64,000 nt of DNA. Source: Nelumbo lutea (taxonomy: Eukaryota; Streptophyta; Magnoliopsida; Proteales; Nelumbonaceae). A program made the position numbers and the translations under genes. Positions 20,593 to 32,388 of this stretch are shown in pieces; position 1 is the stretch's first letter; each line of letters begins with the position of its first letter. Location of the stretch: the NCBI GenBank assembly GCA_022828595.1, contig JAKGHH010000002.1, positions 78,154,383-78,218,382 of the forward strand. Reading direction: 5' to 3'. A model generated the notes under the pieces. That model was not told the origin of the DNA and made no database searches. It was given only the letters and a program-made list of their open reading frames with translations.

Positions 20593-20743
20593 GATGTATG
20601 ATGCTTTTGTAGTGATGAACTGCTGATATCCTTATTTGATGAATCAAGAAGAAAAGAATTGTTTATATCAGGATATAGAGCACATGTTTGCTCTTACCAT
20701 GGTCTTTTGTTCGACCACCTTTTGATATTTTTATGAAAATCTT

Positions 20744-20775
20744 AAATCCTAAACCCTAAACCCTAAATCCTAAAT
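20744..20775. repeat. Telomere-like CCCTAAA units
   Basis: About four units of CCCTAAA/TCCTAAA, the Arabidopsis-type plant telomere motif, directly before LINE coding sequence. Too short to be a telomere remnant of note. Confidence 0.7.
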
Positions 20776-20779
20776 TTAT

Positions 20780-22830
20780 GAAACCTAACATTAATAAAGG
20801 GAGATTAGGAATAAGAGATCTAGAAAAAGTAAAATTCGCAAACTTAGGATGGAGAATCATTTCAAACGAAAATGGGCTATGGGTAAATGTAGTGAAAAAA
20901 TATGTTAAAAATAAGAATTTTTTTAGACATCAAACCCACTAGAAATGCCTCATGGGCATGGAGAGGAATATTAAGTACTCCAGAAGTAATAAACAAGGAA
21001 TATGTTAGCAATTAGGAAATGAAAAAACAAATTTCCTCAATGACTCGTAGATAGAGTATATGTTTGGCATCGATGTTGCAGATACAACACCACGTGTCTT
21101 TTTTTATTGTTTGGAACCATTGCTGCCAGGTAAGATGTTTCCTGGAGCAACAACAACATTTTCTGTTTGGTACCAATGCTCAAGGAAATGTTTTCAGCAC
21201 TGATACCTATTATCCAGTGCCATGTCATGTCCCTGTCACTGCCACCTTATGTCCCTATTGGCAGCAATGAGCTGCATGCTCCAGGAAACCCCAAATTCGG
21301 TATTGCTCCAAACCACGCCTTCTTGATTTTCAAGGTGTGGCTTGGAGCACCGTTTTTTATTGAAAAACGTTTTCAAACAAACAGATGCAAAATTGATGAA
21401 AATATCATAAATTGGAAACTGGATCTTCCCAATGTGAGGAAATAAAAGTCATTTCAATACCCTCTCAACAAACAGAAGATAGTATTAGATGGAAATTGGA
21501 AGCCAAAGGAGTTTTCTTAGTCAGGTCAGCATATATAGTGCCATGTCAAGAGCCTAAAGCTAATATGGAAGGTGGCAAAATGTGGAATAGAATAGAAACT
21601 GCAACATCCCCCCAAAATCAAATTCTTTATGTGGCTGGTGAAAGAAGGCAAACTCCCTACTAAGCTGCTCATGCATTAAAGAGGTGTGAACACTAACAAA
21701 GAGTGTAAAGTATGTGGGCAAATTGAGGACATGAATCACATTTTAATAAGATGGTGGAACGGAGTAGAAGAAAAGAAAATTGACAAAACATGGCTACTTC
21801 ATCATTGGAAAAAAAAAATATTTCCTTCTTTGGTACATCTGGAAATACAAGTACTCTAAAATATTAAAGATATGGTCACCCAGTAAGCATAGTGAACCTA
21901 GCAACAAAAGCTTTAATGGACTATATAAATGTAAATCTTAGAACAAAAAGTAACAAATCCCAACACTAATGCTCCATTTGCTTTTCGGTAAGTCATTTAT
22001 CCATGTTCTTTTATTTCCCATGTAAATAAGTGAATGATCATCTTAGCCATAAAAATTCCATTATTAAAAGGGGCATTTTTGTCCCATCCAAGTATTGACA
22101 ACTTTTTCTTAGATGGGAAAGTTAATTTACCCATCTAGTAGATGGGTATCAAGTGATACCTAAGAAAATAATCTTTCACTTGTCACCACATAAATCTGAA
22201 AAATGAACATGTGTTTCTTCGTCAATGGGAATCAAAATCCCATCGACCAACTTCCCCCCCCCCCCCTCTCAAAATCCAAAAAAAGAATGCCCTTTAAGAA
22301 AAATGGGTCAAATGGCACCCCGTAGGGAAGGGGCCATTAAAATAAACTTTAACGCTTCCCTGTAATGGGATGGTTCTTGTTCCTTCAATAGCAAGAGATT
22401 ACAAAGGATAGGTTCAAATTGCAAAAGCGAGACGGATTGGCGTCTTCTCCATCAGCATAACAGAATATTGGGTGCCAATGGAAGCACACAAGTTGACAAT
22501 CAACAGTGGCTTCTTCCACAATGTATGGAGCAAAGGTGACTCTAAAATGGTGATTGATTGTCTTCTCCAAAAGGTTAAACCACATTGGCGATATTTGCAA
22601 CTATTCCAGGACTGCAAGAAAATGATAATTGACAGTCGTTTCATATAACATGATCTCACTTGATCTCACATATGGATGGAAGGAAACCAAGCAGCAGACT
22701 GGCTAACAATCATGGGAAATCAAAATAATGTAATCTTTTATAATGATGTTCCTTGGGCCCTTTCCTACATATGTGCCATGGACATATGGGGATGGATCGA
22801 CCATGCTTTTCTAGGCTCCCTCTTTCACTT
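20780..22830 (+). pseudogene. Degenerate LINE: RT end, zf-RVT and RNase H
   Basis: KGRLGIRDLEKVKFANLGWR (about 20797-20860) and a SWAWRGIL-like frame match the end of plant LINE reverse transcriptase. RWKLEAKGVFLVRSAY (about 21490) and CKVCGQIEDMNHILI (about 21706) are the zf-RVT region. GDSKMVIDCLLQKVKPHW (about 22530) and HIWMEGNQAADWL (about 22667) are the RNase H-like end with the EGN.AD motif. Stops are frequent, and 21011-21395 is foreign to the domain order. The 3' end meets a MITE at 22832; no poly(A). Confidence 0.7.
21951..22400. other. Non-coding interior of the LINE remnant
   Basis: AT-rich sequence without LINE similarity, including a run of 13 C at 22254-22266 and CATCTAGTAGATGGG, a short palindrome. 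It may be a small insertion between zf-RVT and RNase H. Confidence 0.4.
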
Positions 22831-22831
22831 C

Positions 22832-22912
22832 GGCTCAATTTGGAAGGAATACAAATATAAATACATATAAAATTATACAAAATACATGGTTTTGCACTCT
22901 ACATATTCGTAT
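22832..22912. mobile_element. Tourist-like MITE, truncated copy
   Basis: Left arm GGCTCAATTTGGAAGGAATA and core TTTTGCACTCTACATATTCG match the family; the right arm is lost. Confidence 0.65.
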
Positions 22913-23106
22913 CAAAAGAAAAAAAAAAATCTGAAAAACCCCAAAAGAAAGAAAGAAAAACATTCAGCTAAAGCTTCCTTTAGTAGCTTCTCCAAAGCAG
23001 TTGGTGGAAGCAGATCAAATGAACTTTCTAGCTTTTTAAGTGAACAACATTAGAAGTAGAACAGCTTGCATTGTTTTTTCTTAATTTATTTTATTTGACA
23101 AATTCT

Positions 23107-23208
23107 AAGCTTTAAATTTGAAAAGAATATAAATATAAATACATACAAAATACAAGATATTGAATTCTAGATATTTGTATTCCTTCCAAAGTGATCCAAA
23201 CTGAGCTT
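23107..23208. mobile_element. Tourist-like MITE copy
   Basis: Ends AAGCTTTAAATTTGAAAAGA and GATCCAAACTGAGCTT with the ATTTGTATTCCTTCC core of the family. Confidence 0.65.
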
Positions 23209-25484
23209 AAAAAACTAAAAATAAAATAAAATCTCACTTCATAATTTCAGATTAAATATTTCTCTAGTATCGAGTAGAGAGTAGAGTGTAGAGACAGAAC
23301 CAAACGAGCCCTGGGGTGAAATAATGAACATCAGTACGGACTACGGAGGTATGTTTGCTTCATGCTATCAATTCTTGGAGGAGGATCTCAGACTCTCATA
23401 CCCAGACCATTTTAAAATCAAAATAGACCTGCAGACACGTGAGATTCCTTCCGCTCTCACTCGATGGAATTTGCTATTTCTGGCTAGAATCCAAAAGCAA
23501 GATAACGTTGTAAGGTTGCAGAAGTGGCAACGTACCAACCTTATATATTATAAAAATTCTCACAATAGGAAAACTGGTGGACAGAAAGCAATTTTTTTAA
23601 TGGTGATCGTCCAACACTTGGTTCGACTTTTCTGCTGCGACTGTGAGCCCATTTTCCTTTCCTTTTTCTCTTTTCGACTGTGGTAGTGGTCGAGTTGCTC
23701 GAGCTTTAACAGCTTCGAATGACGGAATTGACGTCTCGCTGCACTACATTTTAACCAACATTTTTTTTTTCAATTTTCAATTCGTTCTAGGATGCGTGCA
23801 ATGGGTGGATGTCGTGCGTGTCATGTGCTGCTCAGAGGATTGGGACCCACTATTGGCTGGATCCCCCACCTGAAGGATGAGCCTCTGCTGCTGCTGGACG
23901 TCTCATGTTCAGAGAATCTGGGACCCACTCATGGGACAGGAATTTACTTTTCTGCTGTGTAAAATTTGAATAAAGAAAAAAGTTATTACGTTTTGAAAAG
24001 TTGTCAGTAGGAAGGACAGACACCCCTCCCATGTAATCGAATCAAATCGACCCAATTCATACATTTCCATCTTTGATATCAGTAGGGAATCCCACCGTCG
24101 CCATGATCTGAAACTGTACATCTCACCATGACAATGAGACTAGTGGGACCCGCTGTGTATGGATGTGCTTGTGAGGATATGGGACGCTGGAGAACCTATT
24201 TTATTGGTGGTATCTGGACTCCTATGATTTTGCTACGATGCATCGTCTAAGCGAGGGTTAAAATAAAAAATCATATCTAATTCAATGTGGGGATATGACA
24301 ATAAATCAAGGGCTTTGATAAGGCGGTGTTTTGGCATAGATGCCGTTGCTCTAAAAATGGTGATACATTGGCGTTATGTTAGAAAAATCGGTGCTCTAGA
24401 AAACAATAATATATTTGAAACGGTTTTTTTCATAAAAAATGGTGCTCTAAATCATACTTTGGAAATCGAGAAAGCATAGTTTGAAGAAGTGTTGAATTCA
24501 ACGTTTTTATTAAATTGGAGCTCATTTCTAATAACGAAGACATGATGTAACAGTGATGTAGGCTTAGGATAATATATATCAATACTGAAAACAGATGTAG
24601 AACACTGGTATCAAATAAAAGGTATTGTTGTTGTTTCAGAAAACAATGCTTCTAACCCACACATATACAGTGCTATATATGCAGCATCCATGCCAAACAT
24701 ATACTTATTTTCAGTGCATGGTTAGGATTGTAGCAGATGTGGGTTGGATTATAATTTTGATTGTTCCGAATTGATTTAAATTTAAACTGAATGTATAATT
24801 ATGTTAACGTAAATTGTTATTGAAAGTTCAGTGGTATCTCCACTTTGTTACCCTTTTTTTTTTCATGGTATATTTGTAATATTTTTCGTATGCCATGTCC
24901 AAATACGTCAATTTGACAAAGAATTTATTATTCATTATCGTTGTTAGCATCCCCTCTCCATTGCCCCACACCTCTCCATTTTTGTTTTATCTTTTTTGAA
25001 TTATTTGTTGGGTTCGACTATGATACCAGAGAAACTTACAGAAAATCAATTGATATACCAGTCAGATGGCATTCATCAAAATGTATAGCAGTGCTTTGAT
25101 TGGTAAAAACTCTTAGGTACCATGTGTTTCTGGTATAATAGATTTTTCCTTTTTTAAATATTAAATTGGACCGATTTGACATAATTTTTAATGCTTGAAT
25201 TAGACTTAGGCCGGTGTAGATCAATTGGAAATGTCATACTAGGGTTCTTCCCCTCTTCAGTTCTCCTTAACAAAAGCTTCACCATTAAATGGCTTAGGTA
25301 TCATCGGATGATTCTAATTCTCAGCATCCATATCCTCCTAAAGATACTAATGATTTTCTAAGGCCACGCCGTTGATTGTTTCACTTTGACAGTAAAATTT
25401 ATTTTAGAGAAGCAATTCTTTTTAATGGATAAGCGTTGCTCCATGCTGATGAAATATCAAATAATTAAGATGCAATGTTTTAAA
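23209..25484. other. No supported gene
   Basis: Long non-coding stretch. A 120-codon frame at 23324-23686 has no recognisable domain, and its TATATATTATAAAAA stretch near 23550 is inside the frame. The GC content of 23640-24200 is a little higher than the surroundings but no exon, RNA gene or repeat is recognised. Confidence 0.5.
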
Positions 25485-25750
25485 AATGATTTGGAATCGG
25501 AATTGTTCTGATCATCGGTTTCTGGGTTGATGGTTTGATTGTCCGATTCGAATGAAGGGCCCATTCTGATAAAAAAGTTTAAAAATTAAAATAAAAATGG
25601 CCAAAAATTATTGAACGGGTCAAATGGGTCTATAGTTCAATCATCCAAATCAATGAATCGTTAACTGGTTCAACAGTTTTGGGCTGTGGACTAAGTTTAA
25701 GATAAAATAGAACCGATTGCCTGGATTGTTCTCGATTTAAAAATCGTAAT
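25485..25750. repeat. Possible degenerate MITE
   Basis: The ends TTTTAAAAATGATTTGGAAT and CTCGATTTAAAAATCGTAAT are loosely inverted around GGTTCAA/GATTCG-rich sequence. No clear target duplication. Confidence 0.35.
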
Positions 25751-26117
25751 TAGATGATCAATTTAGTGTCTTTCATGCTTGCCATGCCAAAGCCTTACAT
25801 TAACATTCACATCTAGAAGTGTGCTCAATCCCCCTTGTACATCGCTAGTAATGGAGAAGGCTTATGATGGGGCTATCCTTGGATGGATCTCTAAGGCCTT
25901 GAAGGCTTCGAAACCTACAGATGGTAGCGGCATAGACTAAGAGAATATGAACAAACTACCAAAACGGTTGGGCACTAGCATGTGCTTTGGCAGCCAATGC
26001 AGACACCTATATGGAGATAGATCCTCATCAAAACACTCTTGCCCATGAGTTGACAACACATTAATCCTTGCCTCTAAATTCTAAAGTTCTATGGACTACA
26101 GTCCCCTACTGATTTTA
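25751..26117. other. No gene seen
   Basis: No domain, RNA gene or repeat recognised. Confidence 0.55.
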
Positions 26118-26396
26118 TGGTTGTGTTTGGTTCATAGGATTAGGGGTCTGGAATTGGAATCAAAATGGGCTAATCCCAATTCAATTGTTTGGTAGGGTGG
26201 AATCGGAATTCTATTCCCATTCTTGTTGGAATGGCATTATCTCATTTGAGGGAATGAGCATTCCTTATCTTTTTTTTTTTGAAAATGAAATTTTATTCAT
26301 ACTGATTTCAATTCCTATTATCATTCTAATTTGAACCAAACAAACCATGAGAATAGATCATTCCGATTTCAATTCTAACTGCAAACCAAACAGACC
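26118..26396. mobile_element. Tourist-like MITE with TTA target duplication
   Basis: The ends TGGTTGTGTTTGGTTCATAG and CAAACCAAACAGACC are inverted, flanked by TTA (26115-26117 and 26397-26399). Subterminal GGAATTGGAAT and ATTCCGATT stretches are also inverted. This fits PIF/Harbinger-derived MITEs. Confidence 0.78.
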
Positions 26397-27129
26397 TTAA
26401 GAGACAAACAGAAAGTTAAAAACTTTGCCTGAAAAGAGTTGCATGTGGCATGAAAGCTACAGGCAGCTAAAGCTATTTTAGCAACTTAGTGTTCAAGTGG
26501 ATTGGCCTAGAGATCACTCATGTGGCATGGGATTACTCCTTTAATAGGCAAAGTTGTGGGGGGAATCATTTCTAGATAGTACATGTAAATGATGCTTGGC
26601 TCTGAATGCGGCTAGATGTCTTGTGTCATGTGCCTATGTCAACTTTTGTAAATGCTAAATGTTCTGAAGCATACATGTCGAGAAAAAGGCAGAAATGCTA
26701 CTGAGACTCCACTTAAGCCACATTGTCTAGAATCTAGACCGCTTTTCTAGGAAACTGTTGTGATTATTCCTCGCTCCAGTCAGGTTTTGTTGTTTGTTTA
26801 GGGTTTCAGCAATATCGCAAAAGGAAGCTATCTCATAGGCATTAGAAAAGGCAGAATGATGAGGGTTTTGTTCTTAATCGGATGAGGCAGAATAAAGATG
26901 AAATGGGCATTTTCTAAAGTACCCTTAAAGGTATTAATTATGCCTTATAAATGTATATTTCAAAATTCACAAAAGTATCATATCAAAATTTCATTTTGTT
27001 TTACTTTTTGGTGTCTGTTGGTGGACATTTAATTTGGAGCCACCATGGTCTATCAGCCTTCTTATTGCCTACTGCGTTGATTCATATCTTTCTTGATATT
27101 TCGTGTGTCTAGAATTGCTAACGTGTAAT
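26397..27129. other. No gene seen
   Basis: AT-rich non-coding DNA without a recognisable feature. Confidence 0.55.
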
Positions 27130-28086
27130 TAGGGGTGTTCATTTGATCGGTTAGGTTAGGTGTGTTCACAATATTTGTCAAACCAACCAAATCGGCTCGA
27201 TCCAATTCGAGTTGGTCGGTTTTTCAAAATCATTGATTGGTTTCGGTTTGTATAAAAAAATAAACCGATAATTCGGTTTGGTTTTGATTTTCATAAGTCA
27301 ATCGAACCAAACCGGTCCTATATTTTTAAGTAATTATTAATTAGTCCCTACCCTATATTTGAATGTTGATATATTTTATTTTTGTTTTGTTTGAAGTTTA
27401 AAAAATTGGTTATTTATGATACTAAAAACATAAAACCAATAGAAATATAATACAATGTTACAGTATTTAATTCAGTTTTTAATAAATTTAAATATATATT
27501 GACAAAAAATTCATTTTTGCATAAAAATTAATCGACTTAAATATATATTTTGGTTTTGCATAAAAACTAAAAAGAAATAAACGTAAATATAAATAGGTAT
27601 TTAGATATAGATATTTTAGTTTAAAAAATATATAAAAACTGACTAAACCAATAAACCGACCCTTCATGTTTGGGTCGGTTTTGCTTCAGGGTCAATCAGT
27701 TTCGGTTTAGTCAATGAGTAAACCATCTTGGTCAGGTCGGTTAATGAAAATGACTCAAACCGATCCAACCTGACCCAAGAGCACCCCTAGGTTAGGTTTG
27801 GAAATATAATCTAACCGATATTTTGATTAGGTCATTTTCATGAACCGAACCAAACCAAATTTGAATCGGTTCAATTTGGTTTTAATTCGATTAATTTGGT
27901 TAGTTAAAATGTAAATGCATTTTATATTTATATTAATGCTTATTATTAAAATATATCAACATATTATATATTATTATTGATCTTCAAACTGAACTGAACT
28001 GAAACACAAAATAACCAAACTGAATTGATTTATTCGGTTCAGTTCAGTTTGGTTTTTGGTTTGATAAATGAATTTGAACACTCCTA
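27130..28086. mobile_element. hAT MITE (TAGGGGTG family), outer copy
   Basis: Ends TAGGGGTGTTCA and TGAACACTCCTA. Flanks CGTGTAAT and TGTGTAGC agree at 5 of 8 positions, with transitions at the rest. It is split by a second copy of the same family at 27157. The remainder is rich in GGTTCAATTTGG/CCAAACTGAA-type sequence. Confidence 0.75.
27157..27789. mobile_element. hAT MITE (TAGGGGTG family), inner copy
   Basis: Ends TAGGTGTGTTC and GAGCACCCCTA with identical 8-bp flanks GGTTAGGT at 27149-27156 and 27790-27797. 633 bp, AT-rich core, no coding capacity. It landed about 27 bp inside its relative. Confidence 0.9.
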
Positions 28087-28166
28087 TGTGTAGCTGCCCA
28101 TAAGGTGGTGAAATTTGTTCTCTTGTAAATTAAAGATCTAAGACGTGGTCTTCTATTCCTGATTTA

Positions 28167-28511
28167 GGGGGCGTTTGCAAGTCTTTTTATGTGGTCTTTT
28201 GGACTTTTCAAAGTTCTAAAGACCAAAATTTGGTCCTTTTCTATTTGGCAATGAAAGACAAAAATCCAGAAAGACCTATGACCTAAAACTCTCATAAAAT
28301 TTCAAAATGGCCAAAAATGTGGAAGCTTCAAATGAAGCTTTCGATCTTTCTGCACCTAAATCTTTCATTTAATGGCTTTGTAGACCATGGTAGACTAAGA
28401 AACTTACCAAATAATTTAGATATTTAAAGACAATACCCCAAAGACTCATTACATCTTTTGGCCATCTAAGTTGTTGGAAGATCTTCCTAAAAAGACTTGC
28501 CAAATGACAAT
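28167..28511. mobile_element. Tourist-like MITE (AAGTCTTTTT family)
   Basis: GGGGGCGTTTGCAAGTCTTT and AAGACTTGCCAAATGACAA are inverted ends. Flanking TTTA on both sides contains the TTA expected of PIF/Harbinger MITEs. The interior is AAAGAC/GTCTTT-rich. Confidence 0.7.
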
Positions 28512-28706
28512 TTATTGCATTATACAATTGTACAAGAGATGACTACCGCCTAGGCGGAGGCCTTCTAAAAATATGAACTTCCCATTTGCACCTTATTGCT
28601 ATGGTGAAAAAAGTTTGCCCCTCCAAAACTTATAAATGAAGGTATCATGTATAATGTATAAATATATGCACTCAAAGGTAAAATAGACTTTAAGGGCAAA
28701 CTTTAA

Positions 28707-28823
28707 GGCTCCATTTGGAAAACTGCAAATACAAAAATGTCTGCAATTACGGTCCATGTTTGAATTTTTAAAACTTGTATTGCACTAAACATATTTGTAT
28801 TTGTACTCTTCCCAAATGAAGCC
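28707..28823. mobile_element. Tourist-like MITE, GGCTCAGTTTGG family
   Basis: GGCTCCATTTGGAAAACTGC and TACTCTTCCCAAATGAAGCC ends with TAA on both flanks, a 3-bp target duplication. Confidence 0.75.
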
Positions 28824-28847
28824 TAAGGTACGCTCATTGTACCATAA

Positions 28848-28967
28848 TCTTAGTTTGGAAGGAGTACAAATACAAATATATATATTACAAATACAGACAA
28901 AATAATACAAAATATAAGGTTTTACGCTCTACATATTTGCATTTGTACTCCTTCAAAACTGATCCAT
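28848..28967. mobile_element. Tourist-like MITE, GGCTCAGTTTGG family
   Basis: CTTAGTTTGGAAGGAGTACA and GTACTCCTTCAAAACTGATC are the inverted ends, only about 25 bp beyond the previous copy. Confidence 0.75.
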
Positions 28968-29488
28968 AGTAACCATATTATTAACACAAAAATGCATTCT
29001 AATTGAGCATCTAGTGCAAACCCATTTGCTCAAACCATGTACATGTATAGCATAATATAGATGTTACACCGTTTTGTCTTTAACTGGATAAATAATATAC
29101 TCACTACTATGGATATAACCAAAATATGTTAAATTGATTAAAATGGGTACTTGTTTAATGTAAAAAAAAAGAGTGAAACATAAAAAAATAAAGAAAGAAT
29201 GTCCTATTGATCCGTTCATGTCTCTTTTGTATACCACCAAAGGAGTAAATGAAAGATGATCATCTAATGATCATATCATGTGAAAATCCCAACAAATCAA
29301 AACAATGTTGAAATTCAATGCTGAAATCGCACACTGAAGAAACTAGAAGTTCTTCCTATGACCAATCAAAGTTTATTGGGCCACAATAGATCAAATCTCA
29401 AAGGTTGGGAAAATTAATTACTTGATGTGTGTTGTCCACAAATGTAAAAATCTAGCGATATTCAACAGTCCCAAAATCACTACAACTA
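28968..29488. other. No gene seen
   Basis: AT-rich non-coding DNA without a recognised feature. Confidence 0.55.
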
Positions 29489-29849
29489 TGTTAGGTTTTG
29501 GCTGTGGTTTCAACTAACTGTGGGTGTACGCAAAATGGAGAGAATGTTCTAGAAAAGAGGATTTACATGTAGTAGATTAAAGTAAGACAGAGAGCAAAAA
29601 CAGAGAAAGAAAAGGGATGAAATTTTCTTCTTCTTCTTCTTCTTAAGTATGCTGGTTTTCTTGCAAAGTTTAATACAAGAAGATGGCTTCTTGAGCAAGC
29701 CAAATAGAAGCTTCTTCTGTACACTTTTTACAACTAACCTAGGTTAACAAAAAGTGAAAAAGACCCAACTAAAGTTACTTTTTACATGCTATAGAAGAAG
29801 ACAAAATAAACATAAAATAGTTTAACTTTCTAGCACATTAATTGTAACA
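29489..29849 (-). repeat. Copia H 3' LTR
   Basis: On the minus strand it begins TGTTACAATTAATGTGC and ends GCCAAAACCTAACA (TG...CA, with TGTTA/TAACA inverted ends). The partner LTR is not in the window. Its polypurine tract is the minus-strand AAGGGGGAGAA at 29850-29860. Confidence 0.85.
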
Positions 29850-29861
29850 TTCTCCCCCTTA

Positions 29862-30120
29862 GTGTGTTGTTGTTGGATTTTTAATGCTTCTCTTAATTCT
29901 TCAAACTTTTCTCTTACCAATGGTTTGGTGAAAATATTAGCTTATTGGTCTTGGGTCCTGCAATACATTAGTTCAATTTCTCTATCTTCAATGGCATCTC
30001 AAATGAAGTGATGTTTGAGAACAATGTGCTTAGTTTTGCTATGATAACACGGGTTCTTTGATATAGAAATGAAATATTTGTTGTCACAATGGGTCGCCAT
30101 AGCATTCTCTTGGTTCTTAT
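29862..30120 (-). pseudogene. Copia H RNase H end
   Basis: The minus strand reads CDNKYFISISKNPCYHSKTK, then HHFI, IELMYCRTQDQ and ANIFTKPLVREKFEELREAL, the classical copia RNase H C-terminus. Two stops replace sense codons. Confidence 0.85.
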
Positions 30121-30140
30121 TAATATCTTTCATAAATCTC

Positions 30141-30885
30141 CTAAGCTAAATTGTTTGAGATGTTTCCCTTGAGACTAAAACATAGTCTGTTTCTATACAA
30201 GGCTTCATCCACCTTCTTACCACCATCTTCCTTCATTAATTTCTCATTGACAACCAATGGAGTAGCTACAAGTTTGCATCCAAACATTTTGATTTTTTTT
30301 AGAACTTTTTTAGCATACTTACTTCGACAAATAAATACACCATCATCACCTTGATAAGTTTCAATACCAAGAAAGTGATGTAACAGTCCCATATCACTCA
30401 TTTCATACTTTCTTACCATTTCATTTTTGAAATCGTCAATCATTTTCATATTGTTTACAATAAAAATCAATTCATCTTCACATACAAAGTATGCTCACTC
30501 TTGCTTTTCATGAATCCTTTCTCAACAAAGTAGGCATCAATTTGGATATACGATGCTCTTGGTGCTTGTTTTAATCCATATAGAGATTCAACTTGTACAA
30601 CTTTTCTTCTTTGCCTTGAATCACAAAGCCTTGTGGTTGTTCTACATACACATCTTCTTTTAATTTTCCATTCAAGAAAGTTGATTTAACATCAAATTGC
30701 CATAACAACCAACCCTTATGAATAGCAAGTGTAACGAGAGTTCTAACAGTACCCAACTGTGCTATGGAAGTAAAGGTTTCAAATTAATCAACATCAGGCT
30801 GTTGTGCATAGCCCTTGGCAAGCGACCTTGCTTTGTTTCTTTGTATAGAACCATCAGAATTGTGTTTCACTTTGTATGAGCTCTA
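30141..30885 (-). pseudogene. Copia H reverse transcriptase
   Basis: SLAKGYAQQPDVD opens the RT block. LVTLAIHKGWLLWQFDVKST and NGKLKEDVYVEQPQGFVIQG follow (30571-30756), then, after a frameshift, SDMGLLHHFLGIE and ATPL (30141-30470). The catalytic YxDD box is not visible as an intact unit; a deletion seems to join the sequence before it to ELIFIVNN. Confidence 0.85.
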
Positions 30886-31390
30886 GGAAACTCATGACCG
30901 TCTCAAAGAGATGGAGTCACCACCCATTTTTTAGAGGAAATGGGCCCTTATTTTCCGGTTTGGAAAGATTCGAATTAAGCCTTTAATAGTGACTCCATCC
31001 TTAACCAAGGAAAGCACTTAACCAAGAGATTTTGGGTTTAAAGGACTGGGAGGGGGAAGGTGTTAGGCATCCCTCTCTCCCAACTACTATAGTAGCCCAA
31101 AATGGGAGAAGTTTAGGCTCAAATTATAGAAAAACACAAATTAACAAGATTGCTCAAAGCTCCTGAAATTCAGCAAAAATGTTTCCAACTTTGTTTAGAA
31201 TTGATTTGAGGTGATGTTATTAGGTCTTAGGTACTGGTTTCTCTAAGACCCTCACCTCTCTACCTCTTTTTCTCAATTTGGAGGAAACTGGGAATACAGG
31301 TTTCCCAAGATTTTAGGACTTTAAGCAATCTGGAGGAAGCTAGGAATGCATGTTTCCTTGATGGGTACACACCTCCCCAACAGTGGCCGT
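30886..31390 (+). repeat. Probable LTR or leader fragment of gypsy C
   Basis: Non-coding, with GGAGTCACCACCCATTTTTT, GGGAGGGGGAAGGTGTTAGG and CCTCTCTCCCAACTACT stretches, and a repeated GGAGGAA..TGGGAATA/GGAGGAAGCTAGGAATG pair. It sits just upstream of gypsy gag. I cannot define its ends or show a primer site. Confidence 0.4.
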
Positions 31391-31399
31391 AATATGATG

Positions 31400-32250
31400 G
31401 CTAGAGGGGCAACTTGTAGGAGCACATTATAAAGTTTGAGGACAACCTTGGCTCATTCGCCCTCGACAAGGACCTAAAGGTACGAAAATTTGCAAAGTCG
31501 TTAACCAGCACAGCATACACATGGTTTGTGAGCCTCACCCCAGGAAGCATCGATTAATGGGGTGAACTAGACAACAGGTTCCTGTTGAAGTGGTTCACCT
31601 TAGAAAGGAAGCTAACAATGATTGATCTACGGAACGTGGAACAAGGGCCAGGGAAAGATCTTCTGGCCTATGTTATGAGATTTCAGAAGCTTAAACATTC
31701 TATCTTCGACGAACACGCTACCGAGAAGAGCTTCATCGAGTAGTGTGTGCAAGGCATGCGCCCTGCCTTTAGGATTGGCATCGAGAATGTGGAAGTCAAA
31801 ACCTTCAGCCAACTCTAGAGGTGTGTGGAGAGGACATCGCAAACTATCAAGGACTCCTCTCCGTATAATAGAAACAAAGCGTATGCAGTTGATAGAAGGC
31901 CAAGGAACAACAGAGGAACTAGACAAGGGCCGTATCAATGCGATAATACCCAAGGAAAGAGAATCACACCTCCTCCCTTCCCCTGCATGAGAGAGGAGGT
32001 GATCATGATAATGAACAAGCTAGTCAAGGACAAAGTCATCAATCTGCCGCCACCACCACTAGGAGTAGACCTAGAGAAAGATAAGCATGGTGAGAGATGG
32101 TGTAATTACCACCACACCCCACACCATGATTCGATGGATTGTTTTACACTGGGAAGGCTATTTGTACAGAAGATGAAGTTAGACCAATTCATGAAAAAGG
32201 ATCCAACTCGTATGGAAACCGATTCGCTCCCAGCCCATGCCTAGGGAGGA
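31400..32250 (+). pseudogene. Gypsy C gag (N-terminus missing)
   Basis: The first recognisable residues fall in the retrotrans_gag domain (LGSFALDKDLKVRKFAKSLT, TAYTWFVSLTPGSIDYW, RFLLKWFT). Then a linker and the knuckle WCNYHHTPHHDSMDCF near 32095-32148, whose H-rich pattern is typical of Tat elements. In-frame stops (for example at 31741 and 31816) replace Gln and Trp codons. The upstream part is absent. Confidence 0.82.
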
Positions 32251-32388
32251 AGCATCAATGTGGTCGGACCAATTGGTTAGTACCAATCTGATGCCCTGAT
32301 AGAGAAATTAGAGTAAAGCGAAGAACTGCAACAGTTCTTCACCAAGCATGGGGCCAACACAACAACGTAGAAGCTGGCCATCAGAGCA

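Larger units (their letters stand above)
29489..30885 (-). mobile_element. Copia H, 3' half
   Basis: Minus-strand order from the right: RT, RNase H, polypurine tract, 3' LTR. The 5' half is missing; the RT edge at about 30885 abuts an LTR-like fragment of gypsy C. Frames and motifs differ from copia A, B and D. Confidence 0.85.

Noticed and set aside
20744..20775. Interstitial telomere from chromosome fusion
   Set aside because: Only about four imperfect units; such short motifs are common in plant DNA.
23324..23686. 120-codon plus-strand frame
   Set aside because: No recognised motif, low-complexity end, and no splice or promoter context that would support a gene.
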